Source: Chloroflexi bacterium UBA4733
GTDB lineage: Bacteria; Chloroflexota; UBA4733
Reading direction: 5' to 3'
DNA: 6,418 nt
NCBI GenBank assembly: GCA_002404055.1
Contig: DHIZ01000320.1
Coordinates: 1 to 6,418 of the forward strand
The translations under genes were made by a program, and so were the position numbers. The notes beneath the pieces were generated by a model. That model saw only the letters and a program-made list of their open reading frames with translations, did not search any database and was not told the DNA's origin. Each line of letters opens with the position of its first letter. The stretch's first letter is position 1. Below are positions 1-5,453 of this stretch, in pieces.

Positions 1-213
1 CTGCTGCAACTGCTCCAGCGTCGCCTCCGGTAGCACCTCCGCCATCCGCCGGGTACCCGTTTACGGGTGTTTCTTCCGCGGCAGGTCCGAGACCAACCCC
101 AGCAAGTACCGTACGCAATTGCGTGTCCCGACCGCTCGCGGGAAGATCGCCCGGAACTGCTCGACAAACTCCTCCAGCGCTTCGCTGTCCACCGTACCGA
201 TCACCAATTGCAT
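1..213 (-). pseudogene. IS701-like transposase, N-terminal part with in-frame stop
   Basis: The chosen start is the ATG at 213-211, because GGAGGAGGT lies about 6 bases upstream. An ATG ten codons earlier has no such site. The first 50 residues contain [20 protein letters not shown] followed by LVSDLPRK. This resembles the N-terminal helix region of IS701-family DDE transposases (F..iF.R...R..a..Yl.GLLs.l.RKn). A TAA at 63-61 ends the frame. The same frame then continues without a break as TRRMAEVLPEATLEQLQQ to the window edge, which is the expected next block of that family (RKN..qmAE..). The gene is therefore interrupted by one in-frame stop and is probably dead. The family call rests on recalled motifs. 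The catalytic DDE domain lies outside the window, so a related IS4-superfamily element is possible. Confidence 0.6.
55..68. repeat. Perfect palindrome spanning the transposase stop
   Basis: The sequence is ACCCGT-TT-ACGGGT, six-base arms around a two-base centre. The TAA that interrupts the transposase frame lies in its middle. Relative to the family motif RKN..RRMAE, this position carries about five extra codons. A small palindromic insertion could therefore have created the stop, but this is an inference. Confidence 0.5.
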
Positions 214-243
214 CTGCGAACCTCCTCCCCAGGAGACCCGCAT

Positions 244-542
244 AGATCACGCCAATATAGTGCTATAGGGTGTCAGGTATTAGTGCTCCCTACACGGCGC
301 GCCAGCATGATCGCAAGCTCGGGGAGGAGTGCCGGACCGGCGGCCCATGTCGCCGTTGTCATGCGCTCGCTCAGGATCCCCGTCTCTACAGTGTGCCGGC
401 GGTCACACCGCGTCTGCTCGGCGATCGATCGTCCGCCCACGCAGCGGGGCCTGCAGCTGCGCCCTAATGGGGATATGCTCCTCGCGGGCACTACGTTGCG
501 GCGTTCGCCCGAAGCGCGAACTCCCCAAGGCAGTGCGGAGTC
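244..542. other. Gene-free stretch upstream of the transposase and zinc-ribbon genes
   Basis: No frame here has both a ribosome binding site and a recognisable protein. The open frames on both strands look like by-products of high GC. The left part (about 250-290) is AT-richer and holds the heptamer TAGTGCT twice (258-264 and 281-287). It should contain the outer end of the IS701-like element and its promoter, but I could not pair it with a second terminal repeat. Confidence 0.5.
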
Positions 543-551
543 TGGTACAAT
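543..551 (+). promoter_or_regulatory. Extended -10 promoter for the zinc-ribbon/NHL gene
   Basis: TGGTACAAT fits the extended -10 pattern TGnTATAAT with one mismatch. It lies about 50 bases before the ATG at 600. There is no convincing -35 hexamer, which extended -10 promoters tolerate. AAGGAG at 582-587, 12 bases before the ATG, is the likely ribosome binding site. Confidence 0.45.
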
Positions 552-599
552 CGCTCACCTGAGACGCCTGCTTGCCGAGAAAAGGAGTGGGGGATCTGT

Positions 600-1094
600 A
601 TGGCACGCTTTTGTAGCCGGTGTGGCGCGGGTCTGCCGCCAGCCGCACGCTTCTGCTCTGAGTGTGGCGCCACCATCGCGCCAGCCGCCCCGACCGCGCC
701 ACCGGCCGCTCCTCCCCTGACGGAAGTTGAGGCGAAGACTGCCGAGCGACCGGCCGACGCCGCATCCCGGCGCCAACGGTCCGGCGGCGGACGAACGAGT
801 CGGCGGTGGCTGCTGGGCGGGGCAGCCGGGGTGGCAGCAGTGCTGGTGCTGAGCGGGCTGCTCCTTATGTCCGGACGTTTCGGTACCTTGGCTGGGGTTG
901 GGGGACCAATGCCTCATGGGCAGCCGAGCCCGTCCGCCGCAGGCTGGCGCGTGCTAGCGGGAGACCGCACCGCCCCCGGCCAGTTCAATTTCCCCGATGG
1001 CATCGCGGTGGACGCGCAGGGCAACCTCTACGTAGCCGACACTGGCAACGATCGCATCCAGAAGCTGTCGGCACGTGCCGTGGCCAGCAGGTAG
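600..1094 (+). CDS. Zinc-ribbon, single-TM, NHL-repeat protein, truncated
   Basis: The 164-residue product starts with a double-CxxC zinc ribbon (Cys5, Cys8, Cys20, Cys23). An Ala/Pro-rich linker with a basic stretch (about 55-69) follows, then one hydrophobic membrane segment (about 70-91). The C-terminal part holds a single NHL repeat (about 126-157), including FPDGIAVDAQGNLYVADTGN. NHL repeats normally occur in sets of five or six that close a beta-propeller, so a protein with one repeat is almost certainly a truncated form of a longer membrane-anchored NHL protein. The frame ends seven codons after the repeat (ARAVASR), where a typical protein would read KLSPTGQ... A GQQV-like continuation is visible in another frame for about 15 codons, consistent with a small indel followed by loss of the rest. 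The promoter and ribosome binding site look intact, so a short product may still be made. Confidence 0.75.
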   Translation: MARFCSRCGAGLPPAARFCSECGATIAPAAPTAPPAAPPLTEVEAKTAERPADAASRRQRSGGGRTSRRWLLGGAAGVAAVLVLSGLLLMSGRFGTLAGVGGPMPHGQPSPSAAGWRVLAGDRTAPGQFNFPDGIAVDAQGNLYVADTGNDRIQKLSARAVASR

Positions 1095-1106
1095 GCGCCA
1101 CGGCAC
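1075..1106 (+). repeat. Strong hairpin over the NHL-gene stop codon
   Basis: GTGCCGTGG (1075-1083) and CCACGGCAC (1098-1106) are perfect inverted repeats, extended by one C-G pair, around a 12-base loop. The TAG stop at 1092-1094 lies in the loop. No T-run follows, so this is not a clear intrinsic terminator. It sits between the convergent NHL gene and the toxin remnant and may mark the rearrangement that truncated both. Confidence 0.5.
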
Positions 1107-1140
1107 GGCGATCAGCGGTGCGCGGTGGCTAGTTCCCGAA

Positions 1141-1191
1141 TCACCGCAAAATCCAACGTATCTCCGGAATCTGTTCGTCCAGAATGTTCAT
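1141..1191 (-). pseudogene. Remnant of the toxin gene coupled to the DUF433 antitoxin
   Basis: The ATG at 1191-1189 overlaps the TGA of the DUF433 gene as ATGA, a typical sign of translational coupling. The frame encodes only MNILDEQIPEIRWILR before a TGA at 1143-1141. The start (hydrophobic strand followed by DExIP) resembles the N-terminus of DUF5615-type PIN-like proteins, the usual partners of DUF433. Those toxins are commonly over 100 residues, so at least 85% of the gene is missing. Another minus-strand frame just downstream reads TLDFAVIRELATAHR and could be a displaced fragment, but I cannot assign it. The overlap is seen directly. The family assignment is an inference from a short motif. 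Confidence 0.5.
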
Positions 1192-1463
1192 GCACTGACA
1201 GGCTGCGGTGTCTCGATTCCGTGTGCGAGGAAAGCCTCACGCGCGAAGCGAACGGCCTCGGCGATCGCTTCCTTGGAGACAGCGCCGCGCCACTCCTCGA
1301 CAATCGTTTCCCAGTCCATCCCGCTCGCCACCTGCTCGAGCACATCCGCGACGAAGATTCGTGTGCCGCGGAAGGTCGGTTGACCATGACAAATCTCGGG
1401 ATCAGCAACGACGTAGCGCCCAATGATCGGAGCCATGATCACCTGCTTTTCCGTAGTCTCCAT
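1188..1463 (-). CDS. DUF433 family antitoxin
   Basis: The 91-residue product has the DUF433 core: DPEICHGQPTFRGTRI at about 22-37, then VLEQVASGMDW, and an EAIAEAVRFAREAFL helix near the end. DUF433 proteins are small DNA-binding antitoxins (VapB45-like) that usually pair with a DUF5615/PIN-like RNase. They are thought to repress their own operon and neutralise the toxin. Two starts are possible. The upstream ATG at 1463 has no strong ribosome binding site. The ATG at 1436 has AGGTGA just before it and leaves 82 residues with the full domain, so 1436 may be the true start. The gene is complete, but its partner is reduced to 16 codons, so it is now an orphan antitoxin. Confidence 0.85.
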   Translation of the reverse strand: METTEKQVIMAPIIGRYVVADPEICHGQPTFRGTRIFVADVLEQVASGMDWETIVEEWRGAVSKEAIAEAVRFAREAFLAHGIETPQPVSA

Positions 1464-1535
1464 CTACTTGCTGCTTTCGACCCGGCAATCGTCACCTGGA
1501 ATTGTAAGTGCGCCGAACGTCACCTACACACCGGC

Positions 1536-1754
1536 CTACGTGACGGGAACCGGCTCTTGCCTCATGGTCGCTCGGTCCGAGCGCCGTGGGAGGGGCGGCC
1601 CACCGGGGAGGATCTTCCCGTCACGCATGTACACCATGTCTCCCGCAAGCTCCCCCTGCTCAACCGCGTAGACAAACCGCGCGAATCGCTCACTCAGCCG
1701 TTGCTCCCGCATCAGCGCACGAATAGCTTCCTCACGGTCAACGTCTTCGGTCAT
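1536..1754 (-). CDS. Hypothetical 72-residue protein
   Basis: I do not recognise this protein. The ATG at 1754-1752 is preferred because GGTGG lies a few bases upstream and because the same leader and start recur at 4661-4694. The open frame continues upstream for 81 codons without a recognisable motif. The product is charged and probably helical at first (REEAIRALMREQRLSERFAR), then VYAVEQGELAGDMVYMRDGK, then a Pro/Arg-rich tail. There are no cysteines or membrane segments. Its size and its position 72 bases upstream of the DUF433 gene on the same strand suggest co-transcription and possibly an antitoxin-like or regulatory role. That is only a guess from context. Confidence 0.5.
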   Translation of the reverse strand: MTEDVDREEAIRALMREQRLSERFARFVYAVEQGELAGDMVYMRDGKILPGGPPLPRRSDRATMRQEPVPVT

Positions 1755-2041
1755 TGTCGCCACCGTTTCAGCTGGAAGAGGCGATTCATCGTGGTTGGGA
1801 TCGGCACGATGTCGGCATCGTTCCATTGCAAAGTATACGGGCTTCGCCCTCCCTCCGCACTCGTACATAACAACCCGACGAGTTGCCCGCGTCGCATTTG
1901 CGGTCAACCGCACCGCGCGGGCAGCGCGACCGTGGTGGTGGCGCTGGTCCTCACGCATCATAGCCAAGCACACCAATGGATATGTCGGTTCGGCCACCAG
2001 ACGGGTTCCGCGAAGTTAATGGCAGAAGCCGGCGAAGTGCG
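1755..2041. other. Leader and spacer between divergent genes
   Basis: I see no convincing gene in this stretch. The minus frame of the 72-residue gene stays open up to about 1997, but that translation is His/Arg-rich without a motif. A long plus-strand frame covering 1125-2234 also crosses it and is best explained by GC-rich antisense openness. On the minus strand, TATACT (complement of 1832-1837) is a possible -10 for the 72-residue gene, without a matching -35. The hairpin GGGC-TTC-GCCC at 1840-1850 lies beside it. Confidence 0.4.
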
Positions 2042-2058
2042 TTCTCTGCCGCAGAGAA
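2042..2058. promoter_or_regulatory. 17-bp palindrome, possible operator
   Basis: TTCTCTGC-C-GCAGAGAA is a perfect palindrome with eight-base arms and one central base. It lies about 100 bases upstream of the DUF6941-like gene, in an AT-richer leader. TACTAT (2076-2081) downstream could be a -10 element, but there is no good -35. Its size and symmetry fit a dimeric repressor site. Its function is an inference. Confidence 0.4.
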
Positions 2059-2140
2059 TCTTCATAGTGTTGTGCTACTATCCTAATTCGCGATGGGGAT
2101 GCATTAAGAGCAGCGACAGGGAGTGGGGTACCGGGTCCTC

Positions 2141-2545
2141 ATGCGGCTCGCTTTCGCCTTCCTGGCGGATGCTGCTCAGACGACGGCTGACGGCAAGCTC
2201 TGGGTATTTGGGGGCGACATTGAGGACATTGTAGCGGCTGAACTGCCCGTCACCGTTGCCGCGCTGGCCCTGGTCGTCAAGTTGCTTTTGACCGAGGAGG
2301 AGAGTGAGCGGGCACACCAACTCCGTCTTCAATTTGTTCAACCGGATGGTACTCAACAACTCCCACCGTTTGAGTTCCCCTTCCATGCGCGTCGACGGAC
2401 GCAAGAGCTTGGGATGCCATATGGGGTCAGCCTGGTATTCAACTTTCAGCAATTGGTGTTTTTCTCACATGGGCAGTACATGCTTCGGATGGCTGTCGAT
2501 GGCAGGCATCTTGGGGACGTACAATTCTCTCTGCGTGTACGATGA
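2141..2545 (+). CDS. DUF6941-like protein
   Basis: From the ATG at 2141 the product has 134 residues. An in-frame GTG at 2123 would add six more, and neither start has an ideal ribosome binding site. It begins MRLAFAFLADAAQTTADGKL followed by WVFGGDIEDIVAAELP. The family pattern is an opening strand, then DGKLNviGgg.d, then a later immunoglobulin-like half. Here that half includes HQLRLQFVQPDG, VFNFQQLVF and GQYMLRMAVDG. This layout matches DUF6941, a widespread family of unknown function with a predicted beta-rich fold. There is no signal peptide, no cysteine and no catalytic motif. It is complete and probably forms an operon with the 88-residue gene 55 bases downstream. The family is recalled from motifs, not searched. 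Confidence 0.65.
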   Translation: MRLAFAFLADAAQTTADGKLWVFGGDIEDIVAAELPVTVAALALVVKLLLTEEESERAHQLRLQFVQPDGTQQLPPFEFPFHARRRTQELGMPYGVSLVFNFQQLVFFSHGQYMLRMAVDGRHLGDVQFSLRVR

Positions 2546-2600
2546 TGGCTCGGCATCGAATCGGTCGGAATGAGCAACGGACAAGGGAGGAGCAAAGACC

Positions 2601-2867
2601 ATGGGAGAGTCGCGCAGTCTGACGACGAGCTACTCAGTCTATGTCTCGCCACAGGGAGAGGTTCAGTACGTGGCGTCGTCTGCGGCGTCGTACCCGCAGG
2701 AAGAGACGTTGAACGGCTCACGATCGCCGGGACTGCACGCCATACGCATGCGTGCTGAGGAAGGCGCAGAACTGCGCAGCATTGGGGCCGACTCCACCAT
2801 TCCGGCGCATACAGGCGCGTCGCTGGCGCTGGCCGATCCGTCCACGCTCACACCGCGTACGCGCTAG
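2601..2867 (+). CDS. Hypothetical 88-residue protein
   Basis: This is an unrecognised protein with good evidence of translation: GGGAGGAG lies about 10 bases before the ATG at 2601. The product is Ser/Thr/Ala-rich (SYSVYVSPQGEVQYVASSAA near the start), with no cysteine, membrane segment or known motif. A short central acidic part (MRAEEGAELRSIGAD) precedes a Pro/Thr-rich tail. It follows the DUF6941-like gene closely on the same strand, so the two are likely co-transcribed and may act together. No function can be given. Confidence 0.55.
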   Translation: MGESRSLTTSYSVYVSPQGEVQYVASSAASYPQEETLNGSRSPGLHAIRMRAEEGAELRSIGADSTIPAHTGASLALADPSTLTPRTR

Positions 2868-2922
2868 CTGGATTGGGGCCGGTATCGCTTGTTCTGGCGC
2901 CGGTCCCTGGCTGCAATAACCC

Positions 2923-3240
2923 ATGGGTCGCGTCCTCGGAGTTATCCCGTTCTCCCTTGCGCTGCTCAGCCAGGTCCAGCATTTCGATTGTGGCGATAGT
3001 CTCTGGGAACAGGAAGTGGCTGAATGGATCAAGGGTGGTCCGGGCGGTGTTGTCAGTGCCATGCAAGGCGGCGCTAAAGTCTGGCTGTACACGACTTTGC
3101 GCGCCCCTCCTGGTGTTGCCATCCGTTTCGCGTACCACTGTGGGAACGCTCGGCTCCTGCGCTGTCCGCACGTACTCCTTGGGGAGGCAGCCTGGCCGCG
3201 CTTGCTTGGCGAGACCTGGGCTGGTGCAGCAGTCCGGTCA
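2923..3240 (+). pseudogene. Probable GNAT acetyltransferase N-terminal remnant
   Basis: The frame from ATG 2923 reads LSQVQHFDCGDSLWEQEVAE then WIKG, and later VSAMQGGAKVWLYTT. This resembles the opening of a GNAT N-acetyltransferase group that starts with an FxCG..W...V..WIKG block, then a strand VWLY(t/y) leading into LVGfgSlg. The expected LVG strand is missing from this frame. After about 3100 the neighbouring frame reads LVLPSVSRTTVG, which could be its shifted continuation. No acetyl-CoA-binding motif (R/Q-x-x-G-x-G/A) is visible in any frame before the next gene starts at 3276. It is most likely a truncated, frameshifted remnant. The family call rests on two recalled motifs, and an unrelated spurious frame is possible. 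Confidence 0.35.
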
Positions 3241-3275
3241 TGCCCTACACTGGAGTACACGGAGGATAGGACACG

Positions 3276-4172
3276 ATGGCGCCAATCGGCAACCGACCGG
3301 ACTACGACCAGACGCTCAAGCGACTCTTCGCGCGCGCGCACGAGGGCATGCTGGCGTTGCTGCTGCCCGGCGCGCACTGGCTGGGTGAACGCTCCCCGGA
3401 GTTGACGGCGGAGAAGCGTCTGGCCGACCTGGTCTGGGACGTGGCGCTCGGCAGCGGGGAACACCTGCTGTTGCACATCGAACTCCAGACCAAACGGCCG
3501 CCCTGCGGGCGTCAGCGCCACATGATCGGGGAGCGCGTGGCCGAGTATGGCCTGCGGCTCTAGCGGCATCTGCGCCTCCCGGTCTACTCGGTCGTCATTT
3601 ATCTGCGGAAGAGCGGCGGCATCCCGGCGAGTCCCTTCGTGCTCGAACGCGGCGGTGGGGAGGAAGGGATGCGCTACCGCTACGGCGTGATCCGGCTCTG
3701 GGAAGAGTCGGCGGAGCAGGTGCTGGCGATGGCGGAGCCGGGGGCGTGGCTGTTGGCGACGTTGATGAAGGGCGAGCCGTTGGCGACGCTGGAGACGGTG
3801 GTGGAACGGCTCGCCCGCGCGTCGCTGCCGCACAGTGAACGCGAGGAGTTGACGGGCCTGTTAGCAGTGTTGGCGGGGCTGCGTTTGCCGCGTCCGTTGG
3901 TGGAACAGATAGTGAGGAGGAACCCAATGCTTCGTGAGTTGTTAGGAGAATCCAGTGTTGCTGAGATGTGGCGCGAGGAGGGCGAAGCGAGGGGTGAGGC
4001 CAAGGGCCAACGAGAGTTGGTGCAGACGATCCTGGAGAGCCGATTCGGGCCGCTGAACGCCGCAGAGGTGGCGGCGCTGGGAGCGGCGACGCAACCGGTG
4101 CTCCACGCGCTGGCGTTACACAATGCCACCGATTCGCGTGAACAGGTGCGAGCGCGACTGGGTTTGACGTAA
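3276..4172 (+). pseudogene. Rpn family PD-(D/E)XK nuclease/transposase-like gene with in-frame amber stop
   Basis: One continuous frame of 298 codons is broken only by TAG at 3561-3563 (codon 96). The start is supported by GGAGGA about 9 bases upstream. The first part holds the family opening (PIGNRPDYDQTLKRLFARAH), then DLVWD with Asp51 and HIELQ with Glu69 and Gln71, which make up the PD-(D/E)XK-type active site. After the stop, RHLRLPVYSVVIYLR continues the core fold. The rest, through FGPLNAAEVAAL to the end EQVRARLGL, matches the helical C-terminal part of Rpn/DUF4351-like proteins. These are recombination-promoting nucleases often annotated as putative transposases. The expected residue at the stop is aromatic (family: IRLWR or IRLYR), so TGG to TAG is the simplest cause. 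A GTG at 3639 could restart the C-terminal part, but that part lacks the active site. Confidence 0.8.
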
Positions 4173-4190
4173 GCCTGGCACACGCCAGGC
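4173..4190 (+). terminator. Hairpin directly after the Rpn-like gene
   Basis: GCCTGGC-ACAC-GCCAGGC is a perfect seven-base-pair stem with a four-base loop that begins right after the TAA stop (4170-4172). The following AGATTGT has only a weak T content, so it may be an inefficient terminator or an mRNA-stabilising hairpin. Confidence 0.5.
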
Positions 4191-4335
4191 AGATTGTACC
4201 TGGGACCGCAGTCCCGATGCCCACGAATGACAACCCAGACATTCGCCGTGACGCCGGCCGACCGCAGTGGCGACAGCGCACCCCGAAACAAAGGCCAGAG
4301 TGCGCCGCAAAGTCCCGATCAGTTCGCACGGCCCG

Positions 4336-4495
4336 CCCGGCGACTAAAGTCGCGGGCTACAGCCAGGCGAACACCCACTGCGGTGGGTACCCGCCTGCGC
4401 GAACTGGAATCTCACCCCCAGCGTCTCGTCGCAGCCCGCGAAGGGCCCAGAGGGCGCCCACTTGGCACGGGTAGCCCGCGACTTCAGTCGCCGGG
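4336..4495. repeat. BIME-like pair of inverted palindromic repeats
   Basis: Positions 4336-4360 and 4471-4495 are 25-base inverted repeats differing at one base. Each contains its own palindrome: GCGACT-AA-AGTCGC on the left and GCGACT-TC-AGTCGC on the right, next to CGGGCTAC. The 110 bases between them include another hairpin, ACCCAC-TGCG-GTGGGT (4373-4388). Two palindromic units in opposite orientation around a structured core resemble a bacterial interspersed mosaic element built from REP-type repeats, normally mobilised in trans by a RAYT transposase. No coding frame is credible here, and the adjoining 4191-4335 also shows nothing recognisable. Confidence 0.65.
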
Positions 4496-4543
4496 AACCC
4501 TGCCGCCAATGTACGTCGAACTTGCCGGATGCACCACCCACCA

Positions 4544-4662
4544 AGACATGGTTCAAAACCGGGGTTTTCGACATGACAATATAGAGAGTCTCTAACGTAG
4601 GATCCCTGTGGTACGGATGTCTTGGGATCGTCCAAACTGTCGTGTCGGTTTGAACCTTGTCT
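4544..4662. mobile_element. MITE-like element sharing ends with the IS at 6291
   Basis: The left end (4544, AGACATGGTTCAAA) and the right end read on the minus strand (4662, AGACAAGGTTCAAA) are terminal inverted repeats with 13 of 14 bases identical. The right arm continues on the minus strand as CCGACACGACAGTTT, and the left arm later carries GACATGACA. Both resemble the repeat at 6291-6319. The 119-base element has no room for a transposase. It contains the palindromes AAAACC-GG-GGTTTT (4555-4568) and TAGAGA-G-TCTCTA (4582-4594). It therefore looks like a non-autonomous derivative of the IS entering at the right edge. No clear target-site duplication flanks it. Confidence 0.6.
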
Positions 4663-4694
4663 TACGGTCAACGTGTTCGGTCATTGCCGCCACC
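4592..4694 (-). pseudogene. Truncated second copy of the 72-residue gene
   Basis: On the minus strand, the leader GGTGGCGGCA and the start MTEHVDR (ATG at 4684-4682) nearly duplicate the leader and start MTEDVDR of the gene at 1536-1754. Positions 4664-4694 and 1734-1764 differ at two of 31 bases. Similarity stops exactly where the MITE-like element begins (4662/4663). The frame then runs through the element as unrelated sequence and ends at TAG 4594-4592 after 30 codons. The remnant begins 27 bases downstream of the Uma2 gene, so the small gene was probably once its downstream operon partner. Confidence 0.6.
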
Positions 4695-4711
4695 ATTTTT
4701 AGGATCTGCCC

Positions 4712-5281
4712 TCACGCCCCGATCGCATAGCCGAGGGCGACGTCTACCGGGATCTCCAGCGTAGGCAGGACCGCCGAGGCAATCGTGGCGCCGCGACCGG
4801 CGGTTATGATCCTCCGGTAGTTGCCATCCTGTGGTTCCGTATGACGCTCCAACAGTTCGCCGATGAGATCGACGAGAAACACTTCAGCGATGCCTGCCGC
4901 CGCGTAGAGCGGCAGCTTTGTTCCGTGGTCTACAGCAAGCGATGAGTCGGCGACTTCGATCAACAACACGACGTCAGCAGGCGTCGGCAACGCCTCGCGG
5001 TAGCTTCGCGGCTGCAGCACGGCGACGTCCGGCTCCGGTTCGCTGAGGCTATTCAGACGCACGGGATTCTGGCTTCTGATTTCGAACGAATCGCCGATGG
5101 TACGCACCAGGAAAGTATTGAGTCTTGTCACGCTCGTGGCGTGAACCGGGCCAATCGGACTCACAGGGACGATCACTCCCGCAATAAGCTCCACCCGTTC
5201 GTCCTCGGTGAGCACACCGGTTTCTGCCAGGCGATGATACTCGGTAACCGTGATGGGCTGGGCGGTACTCGGCGCTACCAT
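4712..5281 (-). CDS. Uma2 family endonuclease
   Basis: This is a complete 189-residue protein. The ATG at 5281-5279 is chosen because GGAGGG lies 7 bases upstream. The frame extends 39 codons further upstream without a recognisable motif. The Uma2 (DUF820) fold is well supported: YHRLAETG..TEDERVELIAG near the start, EPEPDVAVL with Asp85, VVLLIEVADSS with Glu109, and a following Lys122 in DHGTKLPLYAAAGIAEVFLVD. Asp85, Glu109 and Lys122 fit the PD-(D/E)XK nuclease core. Uma2 proteins are abundant in Cyanobacteria and Chloroflexota and are predicted DNA nucleases, possibly linked to mobile elements or defence. Their substrate is not established. The gene shows no damage, unlike most of its neighbours. 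Confidence 0.88.
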   Translation of the reverse strand: MVAPSTAQPITVTEYHRLAETGVLTEDERVELIAGVIVPVSPIGPVHATSVTRLNTFLVRTIGDSFEIRSQNPVRLNSLSEPEPDVAVLQPRSYREALPTPADVVLLIEVADSSLAVDHGTKLPLYAAAGIAEVFLVDLIGELLERHTEPQDGNYRRIITAGRGATIASAVLPTLEIPVDVALGYAIGA

Positions 5282-5350
5282 TGGCGGCCCTCCGTTGTTG
5301 CCATGCCCAACAGGATATCGAACGCTATCCCTGGCATGCGTCGTGATGGC

Positions 5351-5356
5351 ATCATA
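5351..5356 (-). promoter_or_regulatory. Possible -10 element for the Uma2 gene
   Basis: The minus strand reads TATGAT here, one base off TATAAT, about 70 bases before the Uma2 start. No -35 consensus is visible 15-19 bases upstream, so this is a weak candidate. Confidence 0.25.
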
Positions 5357-5453
5357 CCTTTCCCTGAGAGCAGTCTGCCATCCGCGTGCCCTTCGCAAAG
5401 GGGCTGCCAGCGCCGAACCTACGTCCTATCAGGCGGACTGCTATGACCAACGC

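Noticed and set aside
244..300. Match of the left-edge transposase leader to the terminal repeat at 6291
   Set aside because: Only TGTCA is shared, too little to link the two insertion sequences.
67..720. Plus-strand open frame of 217 codons across the transposase and zinc-ribbon start
   Set aside because: It is antisense to the transposase at its start and out of frame with the zinc-ribbon gene at its end, with no domain.
1125..2234. Long plus-strand open frame of 369 codons
   Set aside because: It lies opposite the DUF433 and 72-residue genes, has no ribosome binding site or recognisable domain, and is explained by GC-rich antisense openness.
2718..3833. Long minus-strand open frame of 371 codons
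   Set aside because: It is antisense to the 88-residue gene, the GNAT remnant and the Rpn-like gene. Its translation is Arg/Gln/His-rich low complexity without a domain.
3595..4329. Minus-strand open frame of 244 codons, Pro/Ser/Ala-rich
   Set aside because: It mirrors the Rpn-like gene and shows low-complexity composition typical of antisense frames.
4173..4335. tRNA or other structured RNA gene
   Set aside because: The hairpins found are short and isolated. No cloverleaf, T-loop GTTC-A arrangement or acceptor stem could be assembled.
4336..4495. CRISPR array
   Set aside because: There are only two repeat units, in inverted orientation and individually palindromic, with one 110-base spacer and no cas gene.
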